A DNA stretch of 64,000 nt. It comes from Rebecca billardiae RCC1528 (lineage: Eukaryota; Haptophyta). Location of the stretch: the NCBI GenBank assembly GCA_965240325.2, contig OZ251248.1:186001-250000 (forward strand), read 5' to 3'. How positions within the stretch are numbered: position 1 is the first letter of the stretch; each line of letters starts with the position of its first letter. A program made the position numbers and the translations under genes. The notes under the pieces were generated by a model. It did not search any database, was not told where the DNA came from, and saw nothing but the letters and a program-made list of their open reading frames with translations. Of the stretch, positions 40,577 to 52,311 are shown piece by piece.

Positions 40577-43500
40577 TCAGCGCTTGCGCGCGCAGAACGT
40601 GTAGTGCGTCGGCAGCAGACACGTGTACGGCACGCGCGACACCGTCTCCTTGTACCACACGACCTCGAGGCGCTCGCAGCCGTGCAGCCAGTCGACGTGC
40701 GCGCGGTCAAAGTAGACACCGTCGTTGGCGAACCACCACTTGTACACGGCCTGCGCGGGGCCCATGCGCTTTCGGGTCGTGAAGTCGACGAGGCCGAGGT
40801 ACCCTGCGGCCGGGCGGCGCGCGCGCGCGTGCGTGTGTGCGTGCGTGTGTGTGCGTGGCGGGCGCGGAGGGGCGTGCGGTGCGGTGCGGTGAGTGAGCGT
40901 GGGCCCACGCGCGCACGCGCGCCCACGCCGCCGCAGCGGCGCCACCAAACGCGCGCGCCCACGCCGCGCGTGGGCGCTGCGCCGAGGCACCCCCGCGCCC
41001 TCGCCCTCGAGTCGCGCGTGCGCAGCGCATGGGCGGGGCAGCGCACACCCCCTGGCTTGGTGAGCTTGACCATCGTCTCCAGCGCCTGCTTCCACGGCGG
41101 GATCATCGTGAGGCAGTAGGAGCAGGTCACCTGCACGCGCACGCGCGCGCGCGCCGAGAGTGAGGGGGGCGGGAGGAGGTGGGGTGCGGGTGTGTGAGAA
41201 GCGGGTGTCGGCGGCCGGTGCGGCCGAGCGGTCGGCGCGGAGGCGGCACGTGGCGCAGCGAGCGCGGCTGCTGCTGTGCGCGCGCGGCACCGGCGGCCCT
41301 GCCGCGCACCCAGCACAGCACGGCCGCACTCGGCTGCACACGCGCAGCCGCGCGGCCAGCCGCCCACCCACGCCCGCGGCGCGCCGGCGCGTCCGCAAGT
41401 GCGCGCGCGCGCGCGCGAATGGAGCCGCAATCTCCGACCGCAGAGTGCGGCCCCCGGCCACGCACCATGTCCGCGCCGCCCTGCGGCAGCTGCGCGAGCA
41501 CCGCGGGGTCGTTCACGTCGCCCTCGATGCAAGTCACCTGTCCGCCGAGGCCGAGCGCCTCCACTCGCTCCTTCGCCATCTCGAGCAGAGCGTCGGAGAG
41601 GTCGAGCAGGTACACGCGTGTGCCTGCGCAGGCACGGGCACAGACGCGGAGAATTCAAAGGAAGAATTCAAAGGAACGTCGACAAGGGAAAGAATGGGCG
41701 CAGGGGCGCAGGGGCGCAGGTTGGGGGTGCGGAGTGGGCGAGGGTGGGCGCCGCGGACGGCGGCGGGCGGGCGGCAGGCGGCGGCGGGGCGAGCGGCGCG
41801 GCGCAGCGCACGCGCACGCACTGCCCGCACCGCACCGCGCGCGCGGCTGCGGCGAGTGAGCGCCGCGCGCGCAACCGCGCGCGAGGCGCGCCCGCGCGCG
41901 CACCGCAGGCCTTGATGTGCCCGAGCACGAACTCAACGTCTCGCGCGGTGCCGCAGCCGACCGACACCCAGCTCTGCGGATTTCTGACCCACGGCATGAC
42001 GTACTGCATGAACACGTCGCGGTCGGGGAGCAGCGCCTCGCGGAAGCCATCGTACCGCCGGCCCTGCGACTTGTAGAACTTGCGCACGTCGCGCGGCAGG
42101 CCTAGCGCGCCCGTCACTCCGTACGCACCCATCGTCGCCATCACCTGCGCGCGCGCGCCGCGCCGGGCCGGAGCAGGGAGCGCACGGCAGCGCGCGCGGC
42201 GAGGCGCGCGTTCAGAAGCGCAGGGTGAGCCACGCGCACGCGCGCCCCGAGCAGGGGCGCAGCGCGCGCGCCGCGGCCGAGGCGGGTGAGGCTGAGGGTA
42301 TAGGGTGAGGGTGAGGCGAGCGCCACACACGCACCATCAGGTCGTCCCCGAACGAGTTGGCCATGGTGGCGCCCGTGCCGACGCACAGCAACTTGGTCGG
42401 GTCGTACGCGCGGTCGAGCGTCGTCCAGTACTGCGAGAGGTACCAGCCCACGCGGTCGTAGTCCGGTACGAGGATGGGCGCACAGCCGGACTCGTCCCGC
42501 AGGTGGGTGAGCACGGCCGAGTGCACCTCGGGCGCGAACGAGCGCCAGAAGACCCGCGCCTGGGCGCGGGCGCGGGCAGCGGGGCCGAGGCGCGGCGGGG
42601 CGGGGGGCAGGCCACGCCGGGGGGCACCGTGCCAGCCGTGCACGCGCGCGAGCGTGCGGACGCGTGAGCGGAGAGCTGCGGGGCTGGGCGGCGCGCAGGG
42701 GCGCGCCCGCGCGCCCACTCGGCGCGCCGGCCGCTCCGCGGCAGCGCGCGCGCGCCCCTCCGCAGCAGCGCACGCGCAGTAGCGCACGCGCGTTTGAGGG
42801 CACGGAGCGGCTGGGCACACACGAGTCACCCCACGCGCGCCCCTCCGCACACGCGCGGGCAGGCGCGTGCGCGGGCGGGCGAGGGCTCGGGGGAAGGGCG
42901 CGCACCTTGGGCCGGTCCATGCACGCAATCAGCCGGCCGATGTTCTCCCCGACCATCGACTCGGGCATCCAATCCATCGAATCAAGGAGCGACGCAACCG
43001 TCACCTCGCCCTTGCCCAGGTTCTCGGCGCCCTCCGCCCACGTGCCGTGGAACGGGCGCACGATGTCCACGCGCTGCTTCAGCGTGGCGAACGAGCCCTC
43101 CTCGAGGTAGCGCGGGCAGCACTTACGCGAGAACCGACCCACCACGTACCCGTAGTAAAAGTAGTTGTTCTTGAAATGCTTGTTCGGCCACATGCGCTCC
43201 GACATCACCTCGACCAGCCGGTCGGCGAAGAGCTGCGCGCAGCCGACGCGGCGCGGGGCGGCGGCGGCGGCGGCAGCGGCGCGCGCGGCGCGCGCGCGCG
43301 CGGGCGGCGGCGCGGCGGCAGGTCGGGCGGAGGTGGGGGCGACGGTCAGCGAGGGCCCCGCGTGCGCGCCCGCGTGCGCGCGGGCGCGCTCGGGGAGCCC
43401 GGCGCGGCGCGGCCGCCTGAGCTCTCCGCCGCGCGTCCGCCGGGGCGCGCGAGACTGGGCGCGGAGGCGCGGCGGAGGCGCGGCGGAGGCGCGACGGAGG

Positions 43501-45358
43501 CGCGGCGGACGCGCGGCGGACGCGCGGCGCGGCGGACGCGCGGCGCGGCGGACGCGCGGCGCGGGCGGACGCGCGGCGCGGGCGGACGCGCGGCGCGGGC
43601 GGACGCGCGGCGCGGCGGACGCGCGGCGCGGGCGGACGCGCGGCGCACCTCTGGGCGCTCTGCGAGCAGGTTGAGCTGCTCGAGCGGCACGCCGCCGAGC
43701 GGCGCGAGCCACGACCACAGCCCCGGGTGCCGGACCACGGCGCACACCAGCTTGAAGCCCAGCGAGGTCGTCAGTCCGGACGGGGGCCCCTCGCCCGTCT
43801 CAGCCGCCTGCCGCGCAGACAGCGGGCGCAGCGCGCAACGCGACGAGCGCGCGCAACGAGCGCGCGCGCGACGCGACGCGAGAGCACGCGCCGAGCGAGG
43901 GACGGCGCCGGGCGGCGCGGGCGGGCGGGCGAGGCGTGAGCGCCGCGCACGCGCCTCGCACGCGCCTCGCCCGCGCGGCCCACCGCCCGCCGCGCCCGCC
44001 CGCGCGCGGCCTCCCGCGCCGCCGCGCGCGCGCCGCACCCGCTCCATGTGTGTCCGCGCGCCCGTGAGCAGGATGATGGGCTGCAGCAGCCGCGCCATCA
44101 GCCCGGACGCGCCGGCAAACATGAGGTTGTTCTTGATGATCGAGCCGTTCGCGTCCCAGAACTCGGCGGCCTCAGCCGAGAGGTGCGCGCGCAGCTTGGG
44201 CAGGTACACGGCCGTGAACACCTCGTAGTCCGACTCGCCGAACAGCGCGAAGAACTCGTCGTACGTGCAGGTGCGGATGGCGGCGAGCTTGAGCTCGAGC
44301 AGCGCGAGCTGCGCGCCGTTCATGTCGACGGCGATGACCTTCTTCGGGCCCTCGAGGACGTAGTCGAGCACGTTGCACCCCGCCGACGAGATCGTCAGCA
44401 CCACGTCCTCCGGCCCGCACTTGAGCACGCGGTGGTCGATCGCCGGGTCCTCCCACGAGATGTTGTAAATAATCTGCTTCTTGCCGATCGCCGACATGAT
44501 GAAGTTCTGCGTGTACACGTCGTGCACGATGCAGCAGAGCTCCCACACGCAGTACGCGCAGGTGAGCACGTGCACGAGCGCCGCGCGCGTGTCGCCCACC
44601 TCGCGCAGCACGCCGATCCGCGAGACCGCGAGGCTGACGTGCGAGGCCGCCTGCACGCCGATCAGTAGCAGGAACGTGTAGATCTTCGCGTTGAGCGGCA
44701 GCTTGCGCTTCTCGGTGCTCGAGCGCATGAGGTAGCCGCGCACCCACGACTGGAAGGTGACGAGGTGCCAGCGCAGCAGCACCACGCCCGAGGCGAACAC
44801 CAGCTTGGAGTACGGCGCCGCCGCGTAGATGAGCTGCGTGTGGAAGATCACGCGCGTCACAAAGTACAGCAGGCCAAACAGCAGCGACGGCTTGCGCTTG
44901 TTCTGCACCTCGAAGACGGAGAGGATGATGATGGGCAGCTCCTCGACGAGCGCGACCGCGAACAGCCCCGTCATCCGGCGGTACAGCAGCACGGCGCAGA
45001 TCGCCACGTACAGGAAGTGGTGCATCCAGCCGTCGGTGTACCCGATCGACGACTCGTAGTACGCCGCGCCGAGCGCGAGGTCCATGATGCAGTAGCCGAT
45101 GAAGAAGAGCGCGATGAAGCGCGAGAGCTCGTTCTCGTTCATGATCGACGCCTCGATCCCGTCGCGCAGCACGCCGCGGAAGAAGAAGACGCCCGTCGTC
45201 GACGTCGCGGCCGACGAGTAGAGCGTGAGGTACCACGCGCGGTTGCCGATCCGCAGCGCGGAGAGCAGCGCGAAGAAGACGCTGCACGCGGCCATGTTGG
45301 CGGCGAGGAGCATGAGCTCGCTCCTCACCTGGTCGTCCAGCGCGTCCATCACGCCCAT
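40577..45358 (-). CDS. Betaine-lipid (DGTS-type) synthase with N-terminal TLC domain
   Basis: Eight exons on the minus strand: 45358-44039, 43807-43649, 43232-42906, 42559-42335, 42144-41904, 41623-41466, 41130-41049 and 40803-40577. All are GT-AG and in frame, 912 aa. Residues about 10-240 are a multi-span TLC (TRAM-LAG1-CLN8) domain with GYTDGWMHHFLYVAI and LVEELPIIILSVFEVQNKR. Then comes a BtaA half, which adds the aminocarboxypropyl group of SAM to diacylglycerol: QIIYNISWEDPAIDHRVL, ISSAGCNVLDYVLEGPKKVI and AVDMNGAQLALLELKLAAIR. Last is a BtaB half, an N-methyltransferase: SWVSVGCGTARDVEFVLGHI, VYLLDLSDALLEMAKERVEA and CIEGDVNDP. Known BTA1 proteins join BtaA and BtaB; the TLC part is extra. 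Expected product is DGTS or a related betaine lipid at ER membranes. In-frame ATGs exist upstream, in unconserved sequence. Confidence 0.9.
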
Positions 45359-47006
45359 CGTCCCGGAGCACGGCCGGGCGCGCGCGTAGCGTTCGGTGGC
45401 GGACGAGCTGGCTTCTCGCGGCACCGCGTGGGCGAAAAGGGTCGGCGGCGCGGCTCGCGCTCGCATCTTCCCGCTTGCCACTGGCGAGTGGCGGGCGTTG
45501 CCCAGGAACTTTTCCGGACTCTTGCCGAAACCCAGCTGTCCGGCGAAGGCACTGAGAGCAGGACTCATTCCGTTCCGGACCAGCCCGGACAAACTGGACG
45601 GAGGTTGGAGGAGCTTGCAAACGGCGAGTCGGCGCGGGGCGGCGCACGTGCGCACGGCAGCTCACAATGCCCGCCGAGGTGGGCGCCGGGCGCGCACGCC
45701 GACGCTTGTCTTCACCGGCGTTTACCAGCGCCGCGCGGTCCCGTGCACGTGGCGTCGCCATTTCTTGTGATCCTGACTCGGATCTGGCGCCGAGTTGGTC
45801 GCGCGTCGCTTTGACGCGGCCAACAACACGTATGCGGCGCAAGGGCTGGCAGATGGCGGCGGCTGCGCCCTCTGACCGCGTTGGCGGGAGCGCTGAAAGC
45901 CACGTCCATCACCACCGTGGCAAGTGACTTCTCCGTCTGGCGGTCTCCGCTGCCCCGAGAATCCCTGTCGCCCGGGCACCGCGCCGGCTGGCCCGCGACC
46001 GCGGCCGGCTGCGGCGGCCCCACAAGGCAAGCACAGATGCGCAACCAGCTCTCAAACCAGTTGTGCGTGGTGGCATCGGGCACTCCCCTAGTAGCCAATG
46101 CGGTGCAGCGCGCGCGCGTCCAATGCACCACTTCTGATGGCGCAGATAGCCGGCTGGTCCGCCGGAGTGCCCGGCGCGGGCGACGCGGAGTAGTGTAAGT
46201 GCTGCCGATCAGCTCGGCCGCCAAGGGGTTGGCAGGGCAGCAGGCCCAGAGGGCGAGCCTTGCGGAGGGCTGAGGGCTTCGGCGAGGAGGCTGCGCACCG
46301 ACACACGCTGGAGCGCAGCTCCGTCGAGCCACGAGGGCGTCGCGGCGGGCGTGGTCAGCCAGCGGAACGGTCCTGTCGGCGGGTTGGCGCCACCCCCCGG
46401 GTTCATCACGTCGAAAGGCGCGCAGCGGAACCAGTGGCGCGCGCGCCCAAAGTGAAAGTGGCCGTGCGTATGCGTGGAACGGAGCCCTCCCGCTTCATCA
46501 GAAGCCCCATAGCCGGTTTGGCGGCCAAGCCGATCCGTAATATGGGTGGGCTGGATCTGCTCGTATGATCGATTATAGTTATGGGGTTCGCACGAAGCGG
46601 TGGCAAGGACAAAAAATGAGGATATGTCGATTCCGTCGATGACAATGAGCCAGGCGAGAGCGATACGGAAAAGCCTGATGATGTGAGTGATTGGCACTGA
46701 TGACGCAATCATGAGCACATCAGGGTACTCGCTAAGTTGTGGTCTCGCTGACCCGCGCTCCAGCGCGACCGGCCTGCGCTGAACTTTTCCTGGCGGTCCT
46801 CAAATGACATGACCGTGCGGCTGCCATCTGATTGGCCCAAGTCCGTTCGGGCCTCTGAATTCTGTCGCTCCCTCGATCGAGATTGGCCCTCGCGCGTCGG
46901 CGAGTTTCGTCCCGCGGAAAAATGACGAACTCTTCCGCTTGGCCGGCTAACCAGCGCGAGCGCGGCCCAAGACGGCACAGGATACCTGGACGAACGTCTC
47001 CGCGCG
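45359..47006. other. Intergenic region between divergent BTA-like and GARP genes
   Basis: About 1.65 kb holding both promoters. A minus-strand frame at 45712-46332 has a slightly protein-like stretch (ATTHNWFESWLRICACL), but no family fits and no start is convincing. The section 46540-46720 is less GC-rich. I support no gene here. Confidence 0.45.
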
Positions 47007-48469
47007 ATGCTCGAGCTCTGCAGCCACCCAGCACACGGCCTGGGCCCATCCCCGGCGCCACACGCCGTGCACATGGTCGGCGTGAAGCGCAAGGCCACGG
47101 CCGCCCTGCACGACGGCTCCGCCGCGCGCCTCGCCCTCCTGCCCGACGTGCTGCGGCTCGTCGAATCGCAGACGCCGCACATCACGCACGCGGAGGTGCA
47201 CAACTTCTTCAGCTCGGCCGACGTGTCCGACGCGTACTTTGAGGAGAACGACGCGGACGCGATTGCCAGCCACATCGCCTCGGTCTGGGCCGCCAAGCTC
47301 CTCCTCGACGTCGGCTCCAGCATGGGCTCCGGCGCGGGCGCGGGCGTTGGGCCGACGCCGGCGCGCCACCACCACCACCACCACGCGTTGAGTTCGACGT
47401 CGCCTGACAGCCCTCTGGACTCGGAGGAGGGCGGCGCCTCGGACATGGACTCGGCGAGCGACGGCGACGCCCTGCGCATGGCCGACGCCCACGACGCGCT
47501 CCACGCCGGCCGCGACGATACCTCCGGCTCGGCCGGCAAGGCGAAGCAGTCGCGCCGGCTCGTGTGGACTGAGGACTTGCATCGGCGGTTCGAGGACGCC
47601 GTGGCGAAGCTCGGCTCTGAGAGTGCGCGCGGGCGCCCTGCGCCCCGCGCGCCCGCGGCGCGACCAGCCGCGCGTGCCGCGGGCGCCCGCCGCTCTCTCG
47701 CTCTCGCGCTGACCTGGCGCCCTGCGCGCCGCGCCTGCGCCGCCCGCCCGCCTTTTCGCCGCGCCGCAGACGCAAAGCCTCAGGCGATTCAGCAGCTGAT
47801 GAACGTGGACGGCATCACGACGCGGAACATCAAGAGCCACCTGCAGGTGCGTGCCGCGCGCGGCCGCGCGCGCGGGCGGCGCCGGGCCGTCGCCGCGCCC
47901 GATGCGCAGGCCTGCGCGCCCGCGCCGCGCGCCCGGCCCCGTCGCTCACCGCCCACCACCGCCCGCGCCGCTCGCCGCGCGCCGCTGCCCGCGAGCAGAA
48001 GTACCGGCTGCGCTTGCAGAAGCACCCCTCGACCACCTCGGCGCTGTCTGCGGGCGTCTCCTCCGCCGCGCGCTCGTGCGGCGTGCACAGCCTCTCCGTC
48101 TCGGACGCCGCCGCGGTCGCCGCCGCAGACTCGCTCTCGCCGCAGCTGCATGCTCAGCCGTCTCCCGGGGCGCGACCGTCAGACCTGCCGCCGCTGCCGC
48201 TGCCAGCACGACCGCTCGCCGACCAGACGACGACGCCGCCGGCGTCGCCGAGCGCGGGCGGCGAGGCCTCGGCGTTCGCGCACGCGGCCTCGCCCGCGCG
48301 CTCCCCGCACCCGACCGACGCGCACACCATGCACATGCCCGCCGCCATCCCCATGTCTGAGTCCTTCCAGTCACGCACAGCACACGAGCTCGGGCCTCGG
48401 CATCCGACCGACCGCTCGGCCGCCGCCGCGGCGGGCGGCGAGCTGTGGTCGCCGACAGCGCCGAGCTAG
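47007..48469 (+). CDS. GARP/MYB-like (G2-like) transcription factor
   Basis: Three exons, 47007-47622, 47770-47846 and 47999-48469, GT-AG with phases 1 and 0, 387 aa. The DNA-binding domain is split over all three exons and reads RLVWTEDLHRRFEDAVAKLG, then KPQAIQQLMNVDGITTRNIK and SHLQKYRLRLQKH. This is the single-MYB GARP fold of plant and algal B-type response regulators, PHR1 and G2-like factors, with the SHLQKYR motif. These proteins bind short AGAT-like sites in the nucleus. No receiver domain is present. Residues about 43-95 form a conserved-looking domain (HAEVHNFFSSADVSDAYFEE, then DADAIASHIASVWAAKLLLD). By eye it resembles the YFE...IA.HI.S..AAK stretch in the N-terminal region of large NAD-dependent glutamate dehydrogenases. 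A His6 run and an acidic Ser/Asp linker lie between. The tail is disordered. Confidence 0.88.
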
Positions 48470-49520
48470 GGCGCGGCGAGCGCTGGGCAGGGCGCCGAGC
48501 TCGCTGCCGCCGCGTGTGCCTGTGGGCCGCGCGCTCGGCGGGCGCCCTGGCCTGGGTTGTCTTTTGGGGGCGGGCCGCGGACTGGCTGACGATTTTTTTT
48601 GTCCTCACGAGGGGGCGCCCTGCGCGGCCGGCCGACACGAGTGGCGGGCGGCGGCAGGGCGGAGTGCGCGTGCAGTGCTGTCTTGGCGACGGCGGGGGGA
48701 AGCGGAGTGACGTTGCTGCTGCACGGGGGAGACGGTGGATGACGACGCGGAGGACGAGCCAGAACGCACGGGGATTCACGCGCGGCCGCCTGACGGGCGC
48801 GCCGCTGGGAGGGCCTAGCGGCCGGGCGGAGCCGCCACGCGCTCGCGGTCGAGACGCGCGAGGCAACGGGATCCGAGGCGACGTGTGTGCGCGCGCGAGC
48901 GCGACGACGGCGCAGCGGAGGGAGACGACTGGGCGTGACGAACGACCGCGTGGCCAGTCCGGCCGCCAGCCGGACTGGCCGATGTGGTGCCAAAGGCAAC
49001 GCGGGGGCATCGTCACGCGGTGCCAGTGGCACTGAGTCGAGAGACCGACTGACCGGACGGCGGACCGGCCACCGGGCAACCGGATGGCGGCAAGGGGCCG
49101 CGTTGGAATCGTTGGATTCCAGGCGACGACGAGGGCGCAGCCTAGACTGCTGGGGTACCTTGATCAGAGCCGACGCACTCGCAGCGGACACTAGATAAGC
49201 CGCTTGGCAGGCGGTCAAAGCCGCTTGGCTGATGCGCCGACGGACGCGGTCCCGCCAAATCGACCGACGCCCTGCGCGGAGCGCCGCGCGGTCTCGTTCG
49301 CTGATGCGGAATGACGAAGTTCCGCCAGCCAACTTCAGTTTGTCGAGTTTGTGGCACGTTCGTTGCAACTCACTTGCTGGGTGAATAACGGAAAGACGAG
49401 CTGTCCGGACGACGGCCCTTGCTTTGGTCCTGCGCACCCGTGCGTCCTTGGTCCCTCGCAACGATCTCGAGGACGACCGGAGCCTTGGCCGTGAGCGTCT
49501 GAGCGACGCATCCCGGCCCC
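48470..49520. other. Intergenic region between the GARP gene and the helicase gene
   Basis: About 1 kb between two plus-strand genes; I see no gene. It contains a T8 run near 48593 and closely spaced CGACTGACCGGACGGCGGACCGG-like imperfect repeats at 49040-49100. Open frames on both strands are Arg-rich shadows. Confidence 0.5.
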
Positions 49521-52311
49521 ATGGCGGACCGGCCACGCGCCCCGTCGCCCGAGGGGCCTGCCGAGGGCACGCCGGCCGACTTCGCCTCGCTTGGGCTGGA
49601 TGCTCGGCTGCACCGCGCCATGTGTAAGATGGGCTTCGACCAGCCCACGCCCGTGCAGGCGCGCTGCATCCCACTCGCGCTCGAGGGCAAGGACGTGCTC
49701 GCGCGCGCGCCCACGGGCTCGGGCAAGACGGTCGCGTACGCCGTGCCGCTGCTGCAGCGCATCCTGCAGGAATCGCGCGAGGCGCGGGGCGAGAGCGCGT
49801 CTGGCGTGCGCGCGCTCGTCCTCGTGCCCACCAGCGAGCTGTGCAACCAGGTGCACGCGGTCGTCACCTCTCTCCTCTCGTACGCGCGCTCGGGCGTTCG
49901 TGTCGCCCACGTCTCGGGCGACGAGCCGCTCGCGGCGCAGGCGGCGCGGCTGGCGCCGGCGAGCCTGCCGCAGCTGCTCATCGCCACGCCCGCGCGCCTC
50001 CTCCAGCTCCTCCGCGCCGGCCACCTCGCCCTCACCGACGGCGTCTTTGGCGCGCTCGTCGTTGACGAGGCCGACCTCCTGCTGTCGTACGGCTACGGCG
50101 ACGACCTGCGCCAGGTGCGCGGGCGCAGAGGGGCTGTGCGCGGGCGGCGACCTGCGCCAGGTGCGCGGGCGGCGGAGGGGCTGTGCGCGGGCGGCGGAGG
50201 GGCTGTGCGCGGGCGGCGACCTGCGCCAGGTGCGCGGGCGCCGGAGGGGCTGTGCGCGGGCGGCGACCTGCGCCAGGTGCGCGGGCGGCGGAGGGGCTGT
50301 GCGCGGGCGGCGGAGGGGCTGTGCGCGGGCGACGACCTGCGCCAGGTGCGCGGGCGGCGGAGGGGCTGTGCGCGGGCGCGGAGGGACACGCCCGTGCGGA
50401 GGGCCGGCGGGGGCCGCGGCGGGCATGCGGGGCGTGCACTGCGCGGCCGGCTGACTCGGGGCGCGAGGCGGTGGGCCGGGCGTGCGTAGCACAACCGAAG
50501 GGGCTGTGGGCGCTGACGCGGCTGCGCGGCGTGCGCGGCGGACCGGGTGTGCCGGTGCCGCGGGTGTGCTGAGCGCTGAGCGCAGAGCGGGCGACCCGTG
50601 CGTGAGGCTGGGCGCGGCGGTGCTGCCGCGCGCCGAGCGCGCCAGGGGGCTATATGCCTTGCAGAGCTGTGAGCTCTCTCACTCTCTCTCTCTCTGTGTC
50701 TGTGTGTGCGTGTGTGTGCCAACTGTGCGGCCGGGCGCGTGGGCAGCTGGGTGGGCGGCCGCGGTGGTGGCTAGCTTGGCCGCCTGTCAGCCTGCCCACA
50801 CGCTCACGCCGCCCGCCCCACCCGCCGCGGCGCACCGCAGCTCGCACCGCTGCTCCCGCCGTGCGTGCAGACGACTCTCATGTCCGCCACCCTCACGCCC
50901 GAGCTGCAGGAGGCGACGGCGCTGCTGCTGCACAACCCGGTGACGGTGGACATGGGCGCGCCCGAGCCGGGCGCGGGCGGCGCCGCGGCGGGCGGCGCCA
51001 CGCCGGGCTCGAGCTCGCCAGACCTCTCCCAGTATTGGCTCAGCTGCCCGTCGCGAGATAAATACCTGGTGATGTTCGCGCTGCTCAAGCTCAACCGTAT
51101 CCCGGGCCGGGCGCTCGTCTTCTGCAACGAGGTGCGCGGCGCACGGCGGCGCGGGGCGCGGGCGCCCGCCTCTGCGCCGCGCCTGCGCGCCGCGCCTGAC
51201 GCCCGCGCCCGCGCTCGCATGCGCGCCGCTCACGCGCGCGCGCGCCGCCGCACATCCGCGCGCGCGCCGCCACCGTCTCGCTCGCGCGCAGGTGTCGCGC
51301 TCATTCCGGCTGAAGCTCTTCCTCGAGCAGTTCGGCGTGCACTGCGGCGTGCTCAACGCCGAGCTGCCGCTCAACTCGCGCTGGCACATGATCCAGGCCT
51401 TCAACAAGGGCACCTTCGATCTGCTGATCGCGACGGACGACCCCCGGCTCGGGCAGCAGAGCGGCGCGGCCGCGGCGGCGGGCGGCGTGCCGGGCTCGGC
51501 GGAGGCGGGCGCGCCCCCCGAGGGCGGCCAAGGCGGCGGGCCCAAGGCGAAGCGCGGCCGGCAGAAGGGCAAGGGCGCGAAGGGCTCGGCCGCGGCGCAG
51601 CAGCAGCCGGGCGCGCACGCCAGCGCCGAGTTCGGCGTCTCGCGCGGCGTCGACTTCCAGGGTGTGACGGCGGTGATCAACTTCGACCTGCCCGAGACGA
51701 TCGCCATGTATCAGCACCGCGTCGGCCGGACCGCGCGCGCGGGGCTCGCCGGCACGGCGATCTCGTTCGCCGCGTCGGAGGAGCCGGCGCAGGCGGAGCA
51801 GATCCGTGCGCTGCGCGAGCTCTACGGTGAGGATGCGCTGCTGCCGCTCAACGTGGAGTTCTCCAAGCTCAACTCGTTCCGGTATCGCGTCGAGGACGCC
51901 ATTCGCTCCGTGACGCGCGCGGCGGTGCAGGAGGCGCGGCTCCGCGAGATCCGCTCCGAGCTGCTCAACTCGGCCGCGCTGCAGGCGCACTTTGAGGACC
52001 ACCCGGACGACCTGCACGTGCTGCGGCACGACCGCCCGCTCACGACCGTGCGCGCCGCGCCCGAGCTCAAGTCGATCCCGCGCTACCTGCTGCCCGACCG
52101 GCGGCAGGCGGTCGACCGGCAGCTGGGCGCGCAGCTGGCGCGGGTCGCGCGCTCGGCCAAGCGCCGGATGCCCGCGCAGGCGAAGCGCGCGGGCTCCAAG
52201 CACAAGCTAGGCGGCGGGCGCAAGCGCAAGCATGACCCGCTCGTCGCGCTCGGCGCTCGCGGCCGCAAGGCCGGCACGGCGGGCGGCGGCCCAAAACGCG
52301 CACGGCGCTAG
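49521..52311 (+). CDS. DEAD-box RNA helicase, DBP9/DDX56 type
   Basis: Three exons, 49521-50114, 50841-51131 and 51292-52311, phase 0 throughout, 634 aa. Q motif region [20 protein letters not shown]; motif I APTGSGKT; Ia [10 protein letters not shown]; Ib ATPARLLQ; motif [21 protein letters not shown]. Then, across the first intron, [18 protein letters not shown] with motif III SAT. Domain 2 has [44 protein letters not shown] and [10 protein letters not shown] (motif VI). YGYxxDL after DEAD and the RLKLFLEQF block are typical of yeast Dbp9 and human DDX56, nucleolar helicases for 60S subunit assembly. An insertion of about 55 residues with a basic [14 protein letters not shown] run sits between ATDD and GVSRGVDF. 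The C-terminus is Lys/Arg-rich, fitting nucleolar location. Confidence 0.95.
50102..50390 (+). repeat. Tandem array copying the exon 1/intron 1 junction of the helicase gene
   Basis: Five copies of GACCTGCGCCAGGTGCGCGG, the last codons of exon 1 plus its splice donor. GT positions are 50115, 50161, 50230, 50277 and 50346. CGGAGGGGCTGTGCGCGGGCG units separate them. Relative to the first donor, those at 50277 and 50346 keep the reading frame. Confidence 0.9.
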
